From positions 1-64,000 of the forward strand of contig VZSF01001891.1 of NCBI GenBank assembly GCA_013398295.1: 64,000 nt of DNA, given 5' to 3'. Both the position numbers and the translations under genes were made by a program. Positions 21,901 to 33,300 of this stretch are shown here, piece after piece. The stretch comes from Chionis minor. Its lineage: Eukaryota > Chordata > Aves > Charadriiformes > Chionididae. Within the stretch, counting starts at the first letter, position 1. Every line of letters starts with the position of its first letter. Below the pieces are notes generated by a model. That model ran no database searches. It worked only from the letters and a program-made list of their open reading frames with translations, and was not told the origin of the DNA.

Positions 21901-24900
21901 CTGATTACTACTTCTTTTTATATGTGATTTTATTTTTAATCGGCAACATTTTAAGTACTTGCCAATGGCAGGGTGCCTGCATGCCCAGCAGAGCGTCTCC
22001 GAGCCCCAGCGTGTGGTCCGGAGGCTTCAGCCTCCCCCTCAGCACAGCCTGATCCCTCTCTCCTTGCCGGCACCAGTGGCTTGGTGTCCCCTTATTGTCA
22101 AGATAAGACATGTTGGGAGGCAAAACAGGGCAAAGGTCCTCCTGGTGTTCTAGGTTTCCTTCTGGAGAGCTTTGTAAAGCCATCACTGGTTGGTCTGCCA
22201 CAACCGAGGTGACATGAGAGACCTGGAGCTGCTTCCCAAGAGGATGGTTTTCCAGAAACTCCAAGACTGCTATCACTTCTCAAGGCTCAAAATCAAGCGG
22301 TTTTCCATCTTCCTTATTCGTTTTGTGAATATAAAAAAAAAAAACCCGAAACCAAACAATTTGTGTTGGAATTACTCATTTTCTGGAAATACCATCCATA
22401 ACAGGGAACCATGGTTTTTAGATTAACTGAAAATAATATAAAGGAATTACTTGAACGCTTCTAGAGATGTGAGTAATATTATGGCAGAAAACCAGAAATA
22501 TCTGTGCATACTGATGGGCTTCTTTTGTGGTTTGGTTCAGAAAGGAGCTGTTTATCTTCTAACACATGAAAAAGTTCCTTGCAAACTTTCCCAGCTCACC
22601 TGACCAGTGCAGAGGGGACATATATGCCTGTCTGGAAGCGAAACACTGCGTATTGCCTGTACGAGCTCAGCTAAGGGTCTCACCATGTTTCCCTTTTTGA
22701 TGTTACACAAGGTGTTCAAATAGTTCTTTCCATTCAATTAACTTTCTTCCCTGCTCCCCTTCTGTAGCTCACACCTGTTGGAGGTGGAGCAAAGTCACAA
22801 AAAGACAATGTTTTCTTGCTGGGAGGATGTGGCCCTTTCCCCAGCGCATGGGAAGGTGATGGAAGACCTCCAAGAGCCCCTATGGCTGCAGACATTGGAA
22901 AGGGAAGGGTCACTGCTAAGAACTTATGGACTGTCTCTGCTCCAAGGGCATTCTCAGCCAACCCCTCTGGGGATCAGCATGCGTGTGAGAAAGGGAGTGG
23001 AACCAAACTTTCATTGAAGGCACAAGGCATGCAAATTTTAAGGGACTGAACGTCAGCCTGAAGATTCTCCATCCAGCAGCCACCTTCTTGGCTGTGCCAG
23101 CTGACGCCAGGCCTTGGCTTGGGTTTCTCTTCTCACAGACCACAGAGGGTATTTCCAGAAAGTGAGGGACAAGCTGACCCGCAGGAGGAGAGAAACTGGA
23201 GTGTCTCTGAAATGCAGCAAGCCCTTTATTTGCATCAGAAGCAGGGAAGGACAATTCTGGATTTCCTAGAGCCTGCAGTCTGAGGATGCATGGTTTTCTT
23301 CTCAGGTGAACAACGGAGTCTTTTCTCTGGCTAAGATTATGTTGCTTTGAGATCACACATAGGTTTTCTGCTTTGATGTTGAAGGCTGGACAGCAGAGGA
23401 GATGTTCCTAAGCCAGCCCCATGGTCCCCTGTGATTCCCATGCAGTCCCTGGTGCACAGGGTTGGGTGGTAGCATTTTTAGGCACCCTGAGCTGACCTGG
23501 CCCTGCTCTTGGGGATGCCAGTCCAGCAGGCACAAGGGGATGTGCCTAAGAAGAGGCGCTGTGGGGTTGGGTACCCTGAGTGCGGAGTTCTCTGGATGAC
23601 CTGCAAGAAGCGGTTGAGGAATGGAGAAGGAACTGGAGCACCAGAACTTATACCTCCAGTGACATCCTTCCAGTGGGATTTGGGACATGAACTCACTCCA
23701 GCAGTGAGCACCTAGCTGTCCCTTGGCTGCCTGGGGCTTGGTGGCTGGATCCTTCACCCACGGCGTCTGAGGGTCCCTGTGCCAAAATCCTCCCTGGTAC
23801 ATCCATGCCTCCAGGGCTGTGACGAGCACCCCTCGGTCAGCTGGTGACCCCTGGTGCCTCATGCCCCCAGCCATCTCATCTGCAGGGATGGTGGGGCTGC
23901 ACCTTTGCCTACAAATACCCTGTCCCCAGGGCCACGAGGGTCCTGGTTCATCCCAAGCCGGTGTGGGGATGGCCATCCACCTCGGCTGTCCCTCAGGCAC
24001 CTGTTTCCCATCAGCTGCTCTTGCCCCCACATGTTTCCCCTTCTTTGGGATGAGGCAATAGGTGGAGGGGGGTTGGATCCTTTCAGGCAGAAACAGTTAA
24101 ACCTCCCTCCTATTTTTTGCTGCGATTCCTTATTCCTGGTGACAGATACACACGCAATTACTGTGATGTACCATGAATTGTGATAGGTTTTTGACTAGAC
24201 TGAAGACTCAGCTTAGCTGTCTCTTACCCTCTACTACAGCTCTGCTGCCAAAGACAAATTCCTTACTAAGCTAAGTGCCCCTACCTACTTCTCTGCCCAA
24301 CATAATTTATACCATGTTTCTGCTATATGAAAAGATACAAGAGCTTTTGAGGAGGACGGGGGGGGAGCCAACTTCAGCAACTCATTTTAGATGATCACTG
24401 CAGCAACAACTCAGTTGCAGGAATTTTGCTATTCTCTGCCTTGTCCAGAGACTCCCGGATCAATTGTTTCAGGGAACATTAGTTTCAGTTTGCTTTCGAT
24501 GCTGACTTCAGCGTGCGCTAGGGTAGCTGGAAAGGCAGTGGGTCAGCCCTGCCTGCCCCATGGGCAGTGACAGCGATGGGACAGTCCCCACAGCCACCTC
24601 AAACCCGGGGCACCCCTCTGAAATTGAATAGCATCGCTCGGAGTCTGCATAGCTATCCAGCTGGGAAAGCGACCTGCTTGTGCACAGCATTCCAGCTTTC
24701 CGGACTTTCTGATTGAAAGTGAAATGTTGCATTAATGAGACTTATTTTATAACCCCCGTCCACCAGCTGCTCCAGGGCCTGGAGTGGGATGCAGAGTTAG
24801 TGCCCCTCTACACCATCTTCTTGCTATTGAAAGGTCAAAGCAAACACAATAAAGCTGCATGGAACAGGAGCAGGCAGCGATGCTCTGCAAGCATCTTTTC

Positions 24901-27144
24901 TGTTCAGGCCTCCATCAGCTGGTTTGGGCTTAAAAGAGGTGGGTCTGATGTTCCCTGAGCTAAGCATTGCTTGCCGTGATGCTGGTGTAAATCTGGAGGA
25001 TGCCTAAGGAAGCATGGCTCTCCGTTCCTCCTTCGTATGCCCTCTGGCGAGCCATTTCTGCCTGGGCAGGACCAGGCTCCTGTGGTATCTCCTTGTTTGT
25101 GCCAGTCAGGTGGGCAGGATTTGGCCCTGGGTGCATTACAGGGCTCCAGAGGCGGTACATGGCTCGGCAGGACAGGACTTGGACCCTGCTGTTAAGGCAC
25201 CTTTCTAAGACTAAGCGAATGGGAAACGTTCAGTGAGGGAGCGCAAACGCTGCAGTAAATAAATCGGTCCTCAGTGTCCTGGTGGTGTGGCCGCTCTTGG
25301 GACCCTCTTCTCACCTCTTAGGTGGCAGAGGGGCTTGGCACAGTCTTCTTGGCTAATCTGCCCTTTCTGGTCCTTATCCAGCCCCTTGTGCTGGTTGGAT
25401 CCTGTTTTGTTGGGGGATCTTAAGATACCCAAAACAGGACAGGAAAAAAAACCCACCAAAAAGCCACCTTAAAAAATCAAAAGCATCCCCCTCCTTTTCA
25501 GCCAGTCCTTAGGGATGTCAAAAATCCCCACACCTGCCTTGGTTTGGGTAGTTGCTACATCGCTTTGAGACTTCAGGGTGGCGTTGGTCACAGTTTGCAG
25601 GGAGATGGGGAGGAAAGCGCTTTCTCACGCGCTGGGGAATCCCAGCGAATGCACGGGGATGGCTCCGGTACAACGCAGGCAAAAATCTGACTCTGCTTGG
25701 GATAGCTCTTCCTTGCAGAACCCACCCCGGACCAAACTCTGCTCCTGTTCTTATTCTGCACGCCCAGAATAACTCAAACAGCGCTGGATTTTACATCAGG
25801 CAGCTTCAAGTAGGGTTTGTCCCTATCTTCACTTGAACTAATGATTACCCTTTTATTGCTACCTGTTCTGTAATTATTTCTTTGAGCAAAACCAATTGTG
25901 TCAAAAAAAAGATAGCTGGGGTTTTGATCACAGTTGCACGTTTTATTGCACCTGATACAGCAAATAACGATACCCAGAAATTAGCATGCCAGGGCATGAG
26001 AAAAACAAAGAACAAAGGAGGAACTTGCAGTATAAGGTAAAGCAATCCAGCTGACAGGGAAACAGAAAGCAATAAATGAAGGAAAACTTACATAATCATC
26101 TCTTCCACGCAAAACGGGTACCTCGGTTTTATTTCCAGCTTCCGTACATTAGAGAACCTTATTTTAGGACCTTTTCTTGAACACTTGCACTTTACGCCTA
26201 CAAGAGAAAGCATTTTCTCATGTGCCTGCAAAGCCTCCTGCATACCAAGCGCCCCTTCCCTGCCAGCCTGCAGGCGCACACAAACTTCCCTTTGGTCTCT
26301 CGAGCCTCAGTGGGAAAAGCTGAATTTTGTAATACTCTTGAGCTTAAAAAAAAAAAGTATTTTCTTTGCTTTATCCCAGGAAAAATTAGTGACTCTCTGC
26401 GATATATATTTTAGAGCTGTGTTCTGAAGCTTAGTAAATACGAGAGCTTTTTAAAGTGCACCTGCTGTGATTAAATGTAATTTTATTAAACAAAAGGAAA
26501 TTAAAGATTCAGCACTTGCTCTAAAAGGAGCAAGCAAAAGCACATCTCAGCTACTTTCTCATTCACTCACGTCTCTCTTGGACTTTGGAGGGCTTTCAGT
26601 CATTTCTCCTCGCAGGGATGCTGGGGTGTGTTCGCAGCCAGACAAAAGCCGAGTGGTTTTTAACCATCGATCTTGTGCGCGGGAGAACAGGCAGACTGGC
26701 ACGCCGGGGGCAATGTGTGCTGCCGCATCAAATCCAGCTCTGCTCTATTTTCCCTGTGAAAACCACCCTCCCTTCCGAAAGGGATATTTGAGCCATAGTC
26801 CTGAATAACGGCGAACGCGGTGTGACCTCCCACACTGCGCTGGGGCTATTTCACGCTCGCGACGAAGACACAACTTTGTTGGATGTGTTTTACCTCTACT
26901 TCCACCTTTAAAAAAACCTCACAGCTACCTTTCCCGCAGGCTCAATGCATCGCTGTTCCCAACATGCAGGGGGCAGCTAAATCCACCTCGGGGCTACCGC
27001 GAGGCAAATAAAAATTCCCGGAAAAGCAACCCCCTGGGAAAGAGGTTTACGGTCGGAATAAGCAGAATAAACCAACTTACCTTCTGCGCTGGCTAAGCAC
27101 ATGGCGATGAACAGCAGAAGCAAAGCTGCTGTCAGGAGCTTCAT
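18900..27144 (-). CDS. CXCL14: CXCL14 (BRAK) chemokine gene, four coding exons
   Basis: This is a secreted CXC chemokine, a small extracellular signalling protein that acts on immune and epithelial cells. The coding sequence joins 27081-27144, 26092-26197, 21376-21486 and 18900-18915 (minus strand). That is 297 nt, or 98 residues plus stop, about the family's usual length. Residues 1-22 form a hydrophobic signal peptide ([20 protein letters not shown], then EG). The mature part opens [15 protein letters not shown], and the four chemokine cysteines are C25, C27 (the CXC pair), C51 and C71. The C-terminal helix ([12 protein letters not shown]) ends in RVYEE, the characteristic CXCL14 terminus. 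All three introns begin GT and end AG, with sizes 883, 4605 and 2460 bp. I chose the ATG at 27142-27144 because it has a purine at -3 (GCCATGA) and directly begins the signal peptide. Upstream in-frame codons are open but do not resemble the mammalian 12-residue extension. Identification is by family recognition; the exon joins were read directly. Confidence 0.96.
19737..19839 (-). repeat. CR1-linked tail, inverted copy of 52533-52634
   Basis: About 103 bp directly past the 3' terminus of the CR1 in CXCL14 intron 3. The reverse complement of 52533-52634 matches it with only about four or five differences, for example through CGCTTGAATCCCACCCTTG and TTGCATCATTCTGTAGTGAG. The other CR1 copies in the window lack it. 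Confidence 0.85.
19840..20175 (-). mobile_element. CR1 LINE fragment in CXCL14 intron 3
   Basis: A 5'-truncated CR1 of about 335 bp, 3' end on the left (TCATAGAATCATGGAATGG) and body to the CTGGAGCCCCTTTAGGGCTG region. It lies in sense orientation within the CXCL14 intron. Together with its tail (19737-19839) it forms a unit inverted relative to the end of the 51817-52532 copy. Confidence 0.92.
21376..21486 (-). CDS. CXCL14: CXCL14 coding exon 3 (C4 and C-terminal helix)
   Basis: This exon completes Ile57 and encodes residues 58-93 plus two bases of Arg94. It contains the loop [12 protein letters not shown], the fourth chemokine cysteine C71, and the amphipathic C-terminal helix with [12 protein letters not shown]. 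The acceptor is CCTTGCAG and the donor is GGCAG followed by GTAAGT. The 111-nt exon is long enough to be seen as an open frame, but the real exon uses only part of that frame. The loop between C51 and C71 is one residue shorter than in human CXCL14 and lacks the mammalian VSRYR string. Confidence 0.96.
21487..26091 (-). other. CXCL14 intron 2
   Basis: This 4.6-kb intron is mostly unremarkable. The part at 23350-24060 is GC-rich and gives the longest open frame in the window (225 codons, minus strand, 23353-24030). Its translation is rich in Pro, Trp, His and Ser with no recognisable family, so it is taken as chance openness. No CR1 copy was seen. Confidence 0.8.
26092..26197 (-). CDS. CXCL14: CXCL14 coding exon 2 (CXC motif and first beta strand)
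   Basis: This exon encodes the rest of Gly22 through Ile56 and two bases of Ile57. It carries the CKC pair (C25, C27) and C51, plus the basic segment [20 protein letters not shown] that is highly typical of CXCL14. The acceptor is TTGTAG, read on the minus strand just above 26197, and the donor is AT followed by GTAAGT at 26091 downwards. Entry phase is 1 and exit phase is 2, the usual chemokine intron phases. Confidence 0.96.
26198..27080 (-). other. CXCL14 intron 1
   Basis: This 883-bp intron has a GTAAGT donor and a TTGTAG acceptor. It contains an open frame of 113 codons on the plus strand (26467-26808) that has no recognisable domain and is antisense to the gene. I see no repeat in it. 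Confidence 0.85.
27081..27144 (-). CDS. CXCL14: CXCL14 coding exon 1 (signal peptide)
   Basis: This exon encodes residues 1-21, the start Met through Glu21, plus the first base of Gly22. Ten of the residues after Thr5 are Ala, Leu, Ile or Phe, a typical hydrophobic signal-peptide core. The exon ends GCAGAAG before a consensus GTAAGT donor (phase 1). The same sequence occurs again at 35072-35135 inside a duplicated contig, so reads or probes for this exon will appear to hit twice. Confidence 0.95.
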
Positions 27145-27287
27145 GGCGAGACAGCAGGTACCTAAAACAGGCGCCGGGGATTTTAATGGGCTTTCTCGCT
27201 TCGGGTTCGTCCCCCCCCGGATCCCCCCGTCCCCGAGGCTGGATGTCGCCAGGGAGAGGACAGCGGAGAGCGGCTCCCGGCGGTGCT
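27145..27287 (-). promoter_or_regulatory. CXCL14 5' UTR / core promoter region
   Basis: This GC- and CpG-rich stretch lies immediately upstream of the CXCL14 start codon. The only TATA-like string is CATTAAAATCC (about 27178-27188 on the minus strand). It lies so close to the ATG that it would leave almost no 5' UTR, so transcription probably starts further right, in or beyond the 11-bp repeat block. The Kozak context is GCCATGA. No transcription start site can be assigned from sequence alone. Confidence 0.5.
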
Positions 27288-27367
27288 GCGCTCTGCCTGC
27301 GCTCTGCCTGCGCTCTGCCTGCGCTCTGCCTGCGCTCTGCCTGCGCTCTGCCTGCGCTCTGCCTGCG
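27288..27367. repeat. 11-bp minisatellite upstream of CXCL14
   Basis: Seven perfect head-to-tail copies of GCGCTCTGCCT (27288-27364) plus GCG lead straight into the N at 27368. Each unit has a CpG. The block lies 144 bp upstream of the CXCL14 start codon, so it is in the 5' UTR or core promoter. True copy number is unknown because the gap interrupts the array. The duplicate contig breaks off in the same array after four full copies and eight bases. Confidence 0.9.
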
Positions 27368-27368
27368 N
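27368..27368. other. Assembly gap (single N) in minisatellite
   Basis: A single N interrupts the 11-bp repeat array. Sequence to its right (TGGGGTGGTGG...) does not continue the array. The gap size is unknown, and the join between CXCL14 exon 1 and the DNA to its right depends on scaffolding. Confidence 0.9.
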
Positions 27369-30300
27369 TGGGGTGGTGGTATTTGTATGAATGGAGCTGC
27401 TGAGTGGAAAAAACCCCCTGCTTGTGAGCGCTCCGCAGAAATTCCCGTACACCTTGGAAATAAGATTTGGACAAGTCTCACCTGGGGAGGGGTGTCAGCT
27501 GTTGACTTTAATGTGATTTTCCAGCTTTAACAGGCTGCCAAATCTAAAGGAAAGCTTAGTGAATTGGTAGGGGCGTGTGTGTGTGTGAAATATTCCGAAG
27601 GGTATTGTTAGGTGGGTTTAGCATGTGGAATGTTTCAGGAAATAGTAAGATCAATTTTGGGTTGCTCCCATGAACACCCCAGCTCCGTGAAGGACAAGGG
27701 CAGCGACGCGCAGGAACTTCGCGGATGTAAATACACGTTCCCTCTCCTTCGCGGAGTCTGTTTCTGATTTCAGTCACAGCTAAAATAGCATCTTTAAAAC
27801 CCAGATTCCAGATTTTTGCCTGTGTAACTGAGACGGGTGAAGATCAGAGTGGGGTCTCTCATCTCTTTCGTAGCAATATATTCAAAGCCGAGCGCAGATA
27901 AATGCTTCTGCTGATCCCTGCTTCGGCTCAGCCCCTCTCCCAACATCCCGCTGCCCACGCTCCCCGCTCGCATGCCCGGCCACCTTATTAAAAACCGACC
28001 CAAACCAGCCCTCCTGCCAGCTCAGGCAGCGCTTGGGAAGGACGCTCCACGCTCTCCCAGCTCCGCTTGCATTTTAAGTTTCCCACATGGCTCCGTTCCT
28101 GCCGGCTCCCATTGGCAGCGGCCATCCCCACTGCGTTCCCGGCCCGGGAGTTGGCAGGCTGTGAGTACAGCCCTACCACACACAGCCTGCACGTTGCGCG
28201 CAGGCAGCTGCCTTGTTCCTGGCCCTGGATTTCATGTGAGACGTGCCGACACGCCGGGAACAGCCTGCCTCCGCTGCCGGCTCGCCGCTGCCCGGCATAG
28301 GATGGGGAAGCAGGGGTGGGCGGCACACTGGGGACAAGGCTGGGGCTGGGGGGGTGGGAGCGGCCAACGTGGCGGGGAATTTTTGGGGTGAAAACCCTGT
28401 TCCTGGGCAAGTTTGTGGGGCTGCTGGTGGTGCAATGGGGTAGGAGGGGATGGTGTGGTTGTTTTTCTTATGCTTTGGGCATTTGCGCTGCGCAGCTCTA
28501 AGCCAGCTCCCGAGGGTCTCGTCGCGCCCTGCTGGGGGTGTTTTGGGGTGTGTGTTATTAAATGCCGAGAGGACTAAACAGAGAGGCTTGTTCTACAGCT
28601 GGGGGATAAAAATGAGCACCTGGGGCACGGCAGATCTCGGTTGAAGCCTTGGAAAGAAACTGTCGTTATCCAGTTCCTCGTTCGAGGAAGGAAAAACTGC
28701 GGGAGAGCAGAAAAGCCTCCTTTCAGAGTCACTGGTGGCTGCGTGGTGAGGATGCTCACTGGGCACCGGGGAGACTCGGCTTAAACAAACTCATCTGCAT
28801 CCCATCCAGGGCTGTAATCCTGCCCTGCTGCGGCTCGGGATAACTCCCTCCTCGGCAGCCGCTTCTCTACTGTGTGCAGGAACAGTCTCGGGGCAAACTG
28901 TGGGAAGGGAAAGCCATTTTCCCTCCCCCTCTTCTAATAAAAATTTGGGTGCAGCCTTAGCTGACGGCAATTTGAACTTCCCCCAAGCCAGGAAACTCAT
29001 GTACAGGCTGGAGAAAAATTGAACGAAATTCTTGAGCTTTCCAAAAATTGAATTCCCCTCTTCTTGTATGACTCTTGCTCACGTTGAAAGAGTCAAGCTT
29101 ATTAGCTATTAAACAAGCAAAGTGCTGCTTCAGTTCCAATTTAAATGTAGAAATGGATGTATTTGAAGTGTGTGTAAATACGGCAACTGCTCACTATGCA
29201 CCCGAGCAGTTCGGTGTCTTTATGCCAAGCGCTGGCTTTGATAGTAATTATTTCTGAGAGCTCGAAGGTGTCTCTTGCCTGGTGTGACAGATTTTTGGTG
29301 GCCGTGTACAGCTGTCTCTGACACCTGCTCTATCTCAAAACGACGATCACAGAAGAGGAGGAAGTTTCAGGTAGAGGATTTGAGGGAAAGTAATAGTATA
29401 TGGAATTCTTCATGGCCTGCCCCAAAAGACACCCTGATAATCAAGATATATATTTTTTATGCAAACGAACGCCGAAGAGCTCAGCGTACGCCGGTGCTCC
29501 GTGTGCCTGCGGTATCTCCAGCGGATCTGCTCAGCCTCAGCAAACGTGTTTCGGCAGGCAGCCGGCGGCTCACACGGCCCGGGGGGGGCTGCACCGGGCC
29601 AGCCGCGGGGTGAGCGCCGGTGGAAGCATCTGTTTCAGCCCTCCACAATCGCACCGTAATTAATCAGGGCTTGGATTTTGCCCACCACAAAAGGCGCCTC
29701 TCAGAGCAGGAGCGGTCACCGGCGTGCAGCCGCTGTCAGACGGGACGCGCCGAGAGCCCCGCCGTCCCCAGGGGAGCATAACCCTACCTGTGCGCAGCGT
29801 ATCGCCCCGCTTTCTCCGGCTAATTAGAGGGGCATTGTTCCTGGTCAAAGGTCTGTCATTTCATCTCATTAACTATTCTTTTCAGGTCTCTGCCCCAGCA
29901 TAAGGGTCCCTGGCAAACCATGGGTGAAGCCTGGCTTTGCCTCTGAGGGCAAGACCTGGTGGGACCAGTGGTGATTTGGCACCCCCAGGGTGGGTGGTTT
30001 GCAGCACGGAGGGCAGGGACGAGTGGTTGCCTCCTCCTAAAATAAGCAAGAAGAGGTTTAGCAGGGGGATTACCACTCAAAGCAAAACCTTCGCAATTTT
30101 TGGCCCCCTGGAAGTGGGCATGTTTCATGCTGAGCACAACACGTAGCTGAGCTGGAGCAAAACTGTTGCGCTCTAAGACATGGAGACAAACCCCGGACAC
30201 ACGCTGCTGTCCTGGAGGCCTTTTGAAGCAGGAGCTGTTGGAACAGAGCAGCTCAACCCAAAAATAAATAGCAGCAGTGTGAAAACAGGAGGGCTTCAGA

Positions 30301-33300
30301 CGAGCCCTGCCAGGGCAAGGACATTTGTGTCTTCGTGCTGAAACAAGATTTGGATGGGATCTGTGCCCTGATGCACCCTGAGTGTGGCTTTTCCTCCCAC
30401 TGAGGGTGCACACGACATCCTGACCCACCACGCAGAGAGGGTCCCTTTGATATTTCTCTGCATTCCAGGAGCCAGAAGATACACTATTACCATTGTTACC
30501 ATTATTAGAAAAATTTCAGTATTGCTGGTTTCAGTTATGCCGGTTTTTCCAAATGCGGGGTGAGGTATGATTTGGACGAACTGTCCTTCCAGGTGTCATA
30601 GCGTTCCATACAAGGAAGATGAAGATGCCAGCCATGGTGAGAAATCTTTGTAAAACGGCCATGAAACTGCAGCTACTTATTGCTGCTGAGGCAAAGTGAT
30701 GCAACTGGTTCATCCGAGTTTAATGTATAAGAACATCCCAATCAGCCTGTTGGGGAGAAGATTAAACATCTGAAGCGACGTGACATAATCCCTGCATATC
30801 GCGTCAGCAGTTTGGGAGAGGATTTAGACTTAAAATGCTCACCAGAAAATTCAGCGTTAAGGTGGAGGTGCACGGATGTGATGTGTGTTGTATGTAGCTT
30901 TTTTTCCGCTGGGTGCCACACTTCACTTTTTATGCCTTTTTGGTTTTGTGACCGGTTTGTGTTCAGCACCAGATGCCACGTGTTATATGGGAGAGATGGT
31001 GGGAGCCTCCTGCAGCGCTCGGGCCCTCAGCCCTTGCAACAGAGCAAATATAAAACTCAATCCCAAGCTTGAAGTGAGGGGAGAATTGCCTCAGATTTCG
31101 GGAGGGTGTTGCAAGCCTTCTCCCACAGTGCTGTCCTCGGTCAGCGGAGGATGTGCTACAGGCTGTGGTCAAGCCCGTGTTTTCACCTTTAGCTCTACAC
31201 GACCTTTTTCTTCCCTCAATAGCCCTGAACAGTAGTTGTGTCATCGTCGCATGTGTTTGTCTACCGTAAGTTGAAAGTCAAAACTTTGGATTTCATCTTT
31301 GGTCTCTGCAAACATGAAACATATTTCAGGGAAAACAGCTGTGTTCCCTTCTGTGGAGTTTCACAACGGATGGATTCTGCAAAATAAGGCTTGCATTGTT
31401 GTTGCAGTCGCTGTTTTCTTTTGATATTCTCTTTTTATTTTTATTTCCATGATGAGAGTAAATTCTAGGCGCTATTCCTCCTCTCGGGAATAGTTTTAAG
31501 GCAGCTCTCTTCGTAGACTTAAATTATTCACCAAGAAGGATTTTTTGCTGAGATGAGAATGAATAGGTTGGATCCGGGACTGTTGTCAGGGCTTGGAGCT
31601 CTTTGAGCTCTTTGAAGTTCTTCATCATGAATCATTAAAAAGGGTTGCAATAACATGGCAAAACAGAGAACTGGCTTTTTGTGTAGGTGATCTGAGAATC
31701 ACCTTTAGATATGTACAAAAGGATTAATCCTGCCTGTGGCTTTTTATGTTGAGAAAATAGTAAGTTGTGTTTAATTTCCTACTGACTCACTTCCTTGCGT
31801 GCTACGACTCACCATTGGTTTTCACGTGCAAGTACAGTTTACACTTCATACAATTTTCTTAATAGACATCTAAACGGAGAATGGTTGCAGGTATTTATTT
31901 TGTGCTTAATCATGCAGCGAGTTGGATGGCGTTTTTGCTATCCGCCCTGACGCTTGCTATAGCGTAGAGGGAACAATGCGAAGGAAAGAAAGGCAATTTG
32001 TGTCATCTGAGTCACTCGTGTTCCTGATAGTGTTGGCCAAAGCCCTGAGAAGTCTCCGTGGTGTTGGGTGGGATGAGAGCTGTGTGGGACAGGGATGGGG
32101 ACGGCACCAGCACTGTCCTCATCATTGTGTTTTCCCTTTCCCTTTTGTTTTTTAATCCTTGGTGTTGGATGGAGAGTGCTTGGGCGAGGATGCTGCGTTA
32201 CTCCCCCCATGTCCAGTTGGAGCATTACCCTGGCTGAATAACACAAGGACAATTGGGTGGAAAACCTTTCTTATTGCCCCAGAATTGGAAACAAATCATG
32301 CTGTCCTGATTTGCTCATCGCATCTCTTTCTGTGTGTGGGTAGTCTTGGGTAATCTGTGGGTGCCAGCTTTTCAGATGAAAGGCTTTTGGGATAGAATAG
32401 GGCATTACTGTATGTAATAAACTACAGGCAGCCTCTCTCTGTGCTATTAATGCCACTTCTCTGAAAAGAAGTGGCTCCGCTGCCAACCGATCCACATTCA
32501 AAAGCCCGGGGAATCTGAAAAGCAAACCAAAGGGTGTTCTATAGAATAGGAGAATAGGACCAAATGAGATCAGCACGCGAATAAGTTTCTAATCCAGGCC
32601 CAGATGAGCTCTTACCGAGACGGAGGGCTGGGGCAGCAAGAACCACAAACATTCAGGCACGAGAAAATCCATTCCTGGCTCTTCTCCTTTTCACAGCTTG
32701 GCAGAGCTGGGTATAATTTCAAAACCTTTCAGGGGTGGCAGGAACGTGATTCAACATCTGCCGTGGGGACTCAGCGCATCCAGCTTCAGCGCTGGTCCCC
32801 ATGAGGTGAGAGTCCCTTGGGAGAGCTGCCACCCTCGTTGCAATGGTTTTATGGGCCTTAATTCAAGGAAACTCAGATTGTGGGGGAGAGGGCCGTGATG
32901 CTTTGAACCTTTTGTGATGTAAGAGCCTATTTAGTGTGAGTTACAGCAGCAGGAATAGCACCCATGTGCCCTGTTGGCATGCTGGACGGGCGGTACAGTG
33001 CCTGGTGGCCAACAGCCACCGCAGTGGTGACAGTCCTGTTGCCAGTGGATGTGGCAGCAGGGACATGTTTGCAGCTATTTAGGGTCTTCTGAGAAGCCCT
33101 AGAGGTGTGGGGCTTTTCTGTTATCTTTTAGGAGGGCTTTTGCATCAAAAAACTGAAGACATAAAACGTTTGATACATACGAAATTGCAGAAGCAGAGCC
33201 ATGCGACCACCCCACTGCTGCCCTCCCTGCCTGCCCACTGCCTGCCCGTGCTCCTCTCCGTGCCGGAGGCTGGTCCAGGTGGCCCCCATGCTCTGCACCG

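Noticed and set aside
23353..24030. Longest open frame in the window (225 codons, minus strand)
   Set aside because: It lies wholly inside CXCL14 intron 2 in GC-rich DNA. Its composition (Pro, Trp, His, Ser-rich) matches no family I know, and frames on the other strand are also open there.
26977..27474. Minus-strand frame extending CXCL14 upstream through the 11-bp repeats
   Set aside because: It crosses an N and repeats of RAQAERRQSAG-type sequence translated from the minisatellite; the signal peptide clearly starts at the Met at 27144, and the downstream end reads into intron 1.
29856..30431. 191-codon minus-strand open frame
   Set aside because: No domain, signal peptide or coding-like texture; likely chance openness in GC-moderate DNA next to the CpG island.
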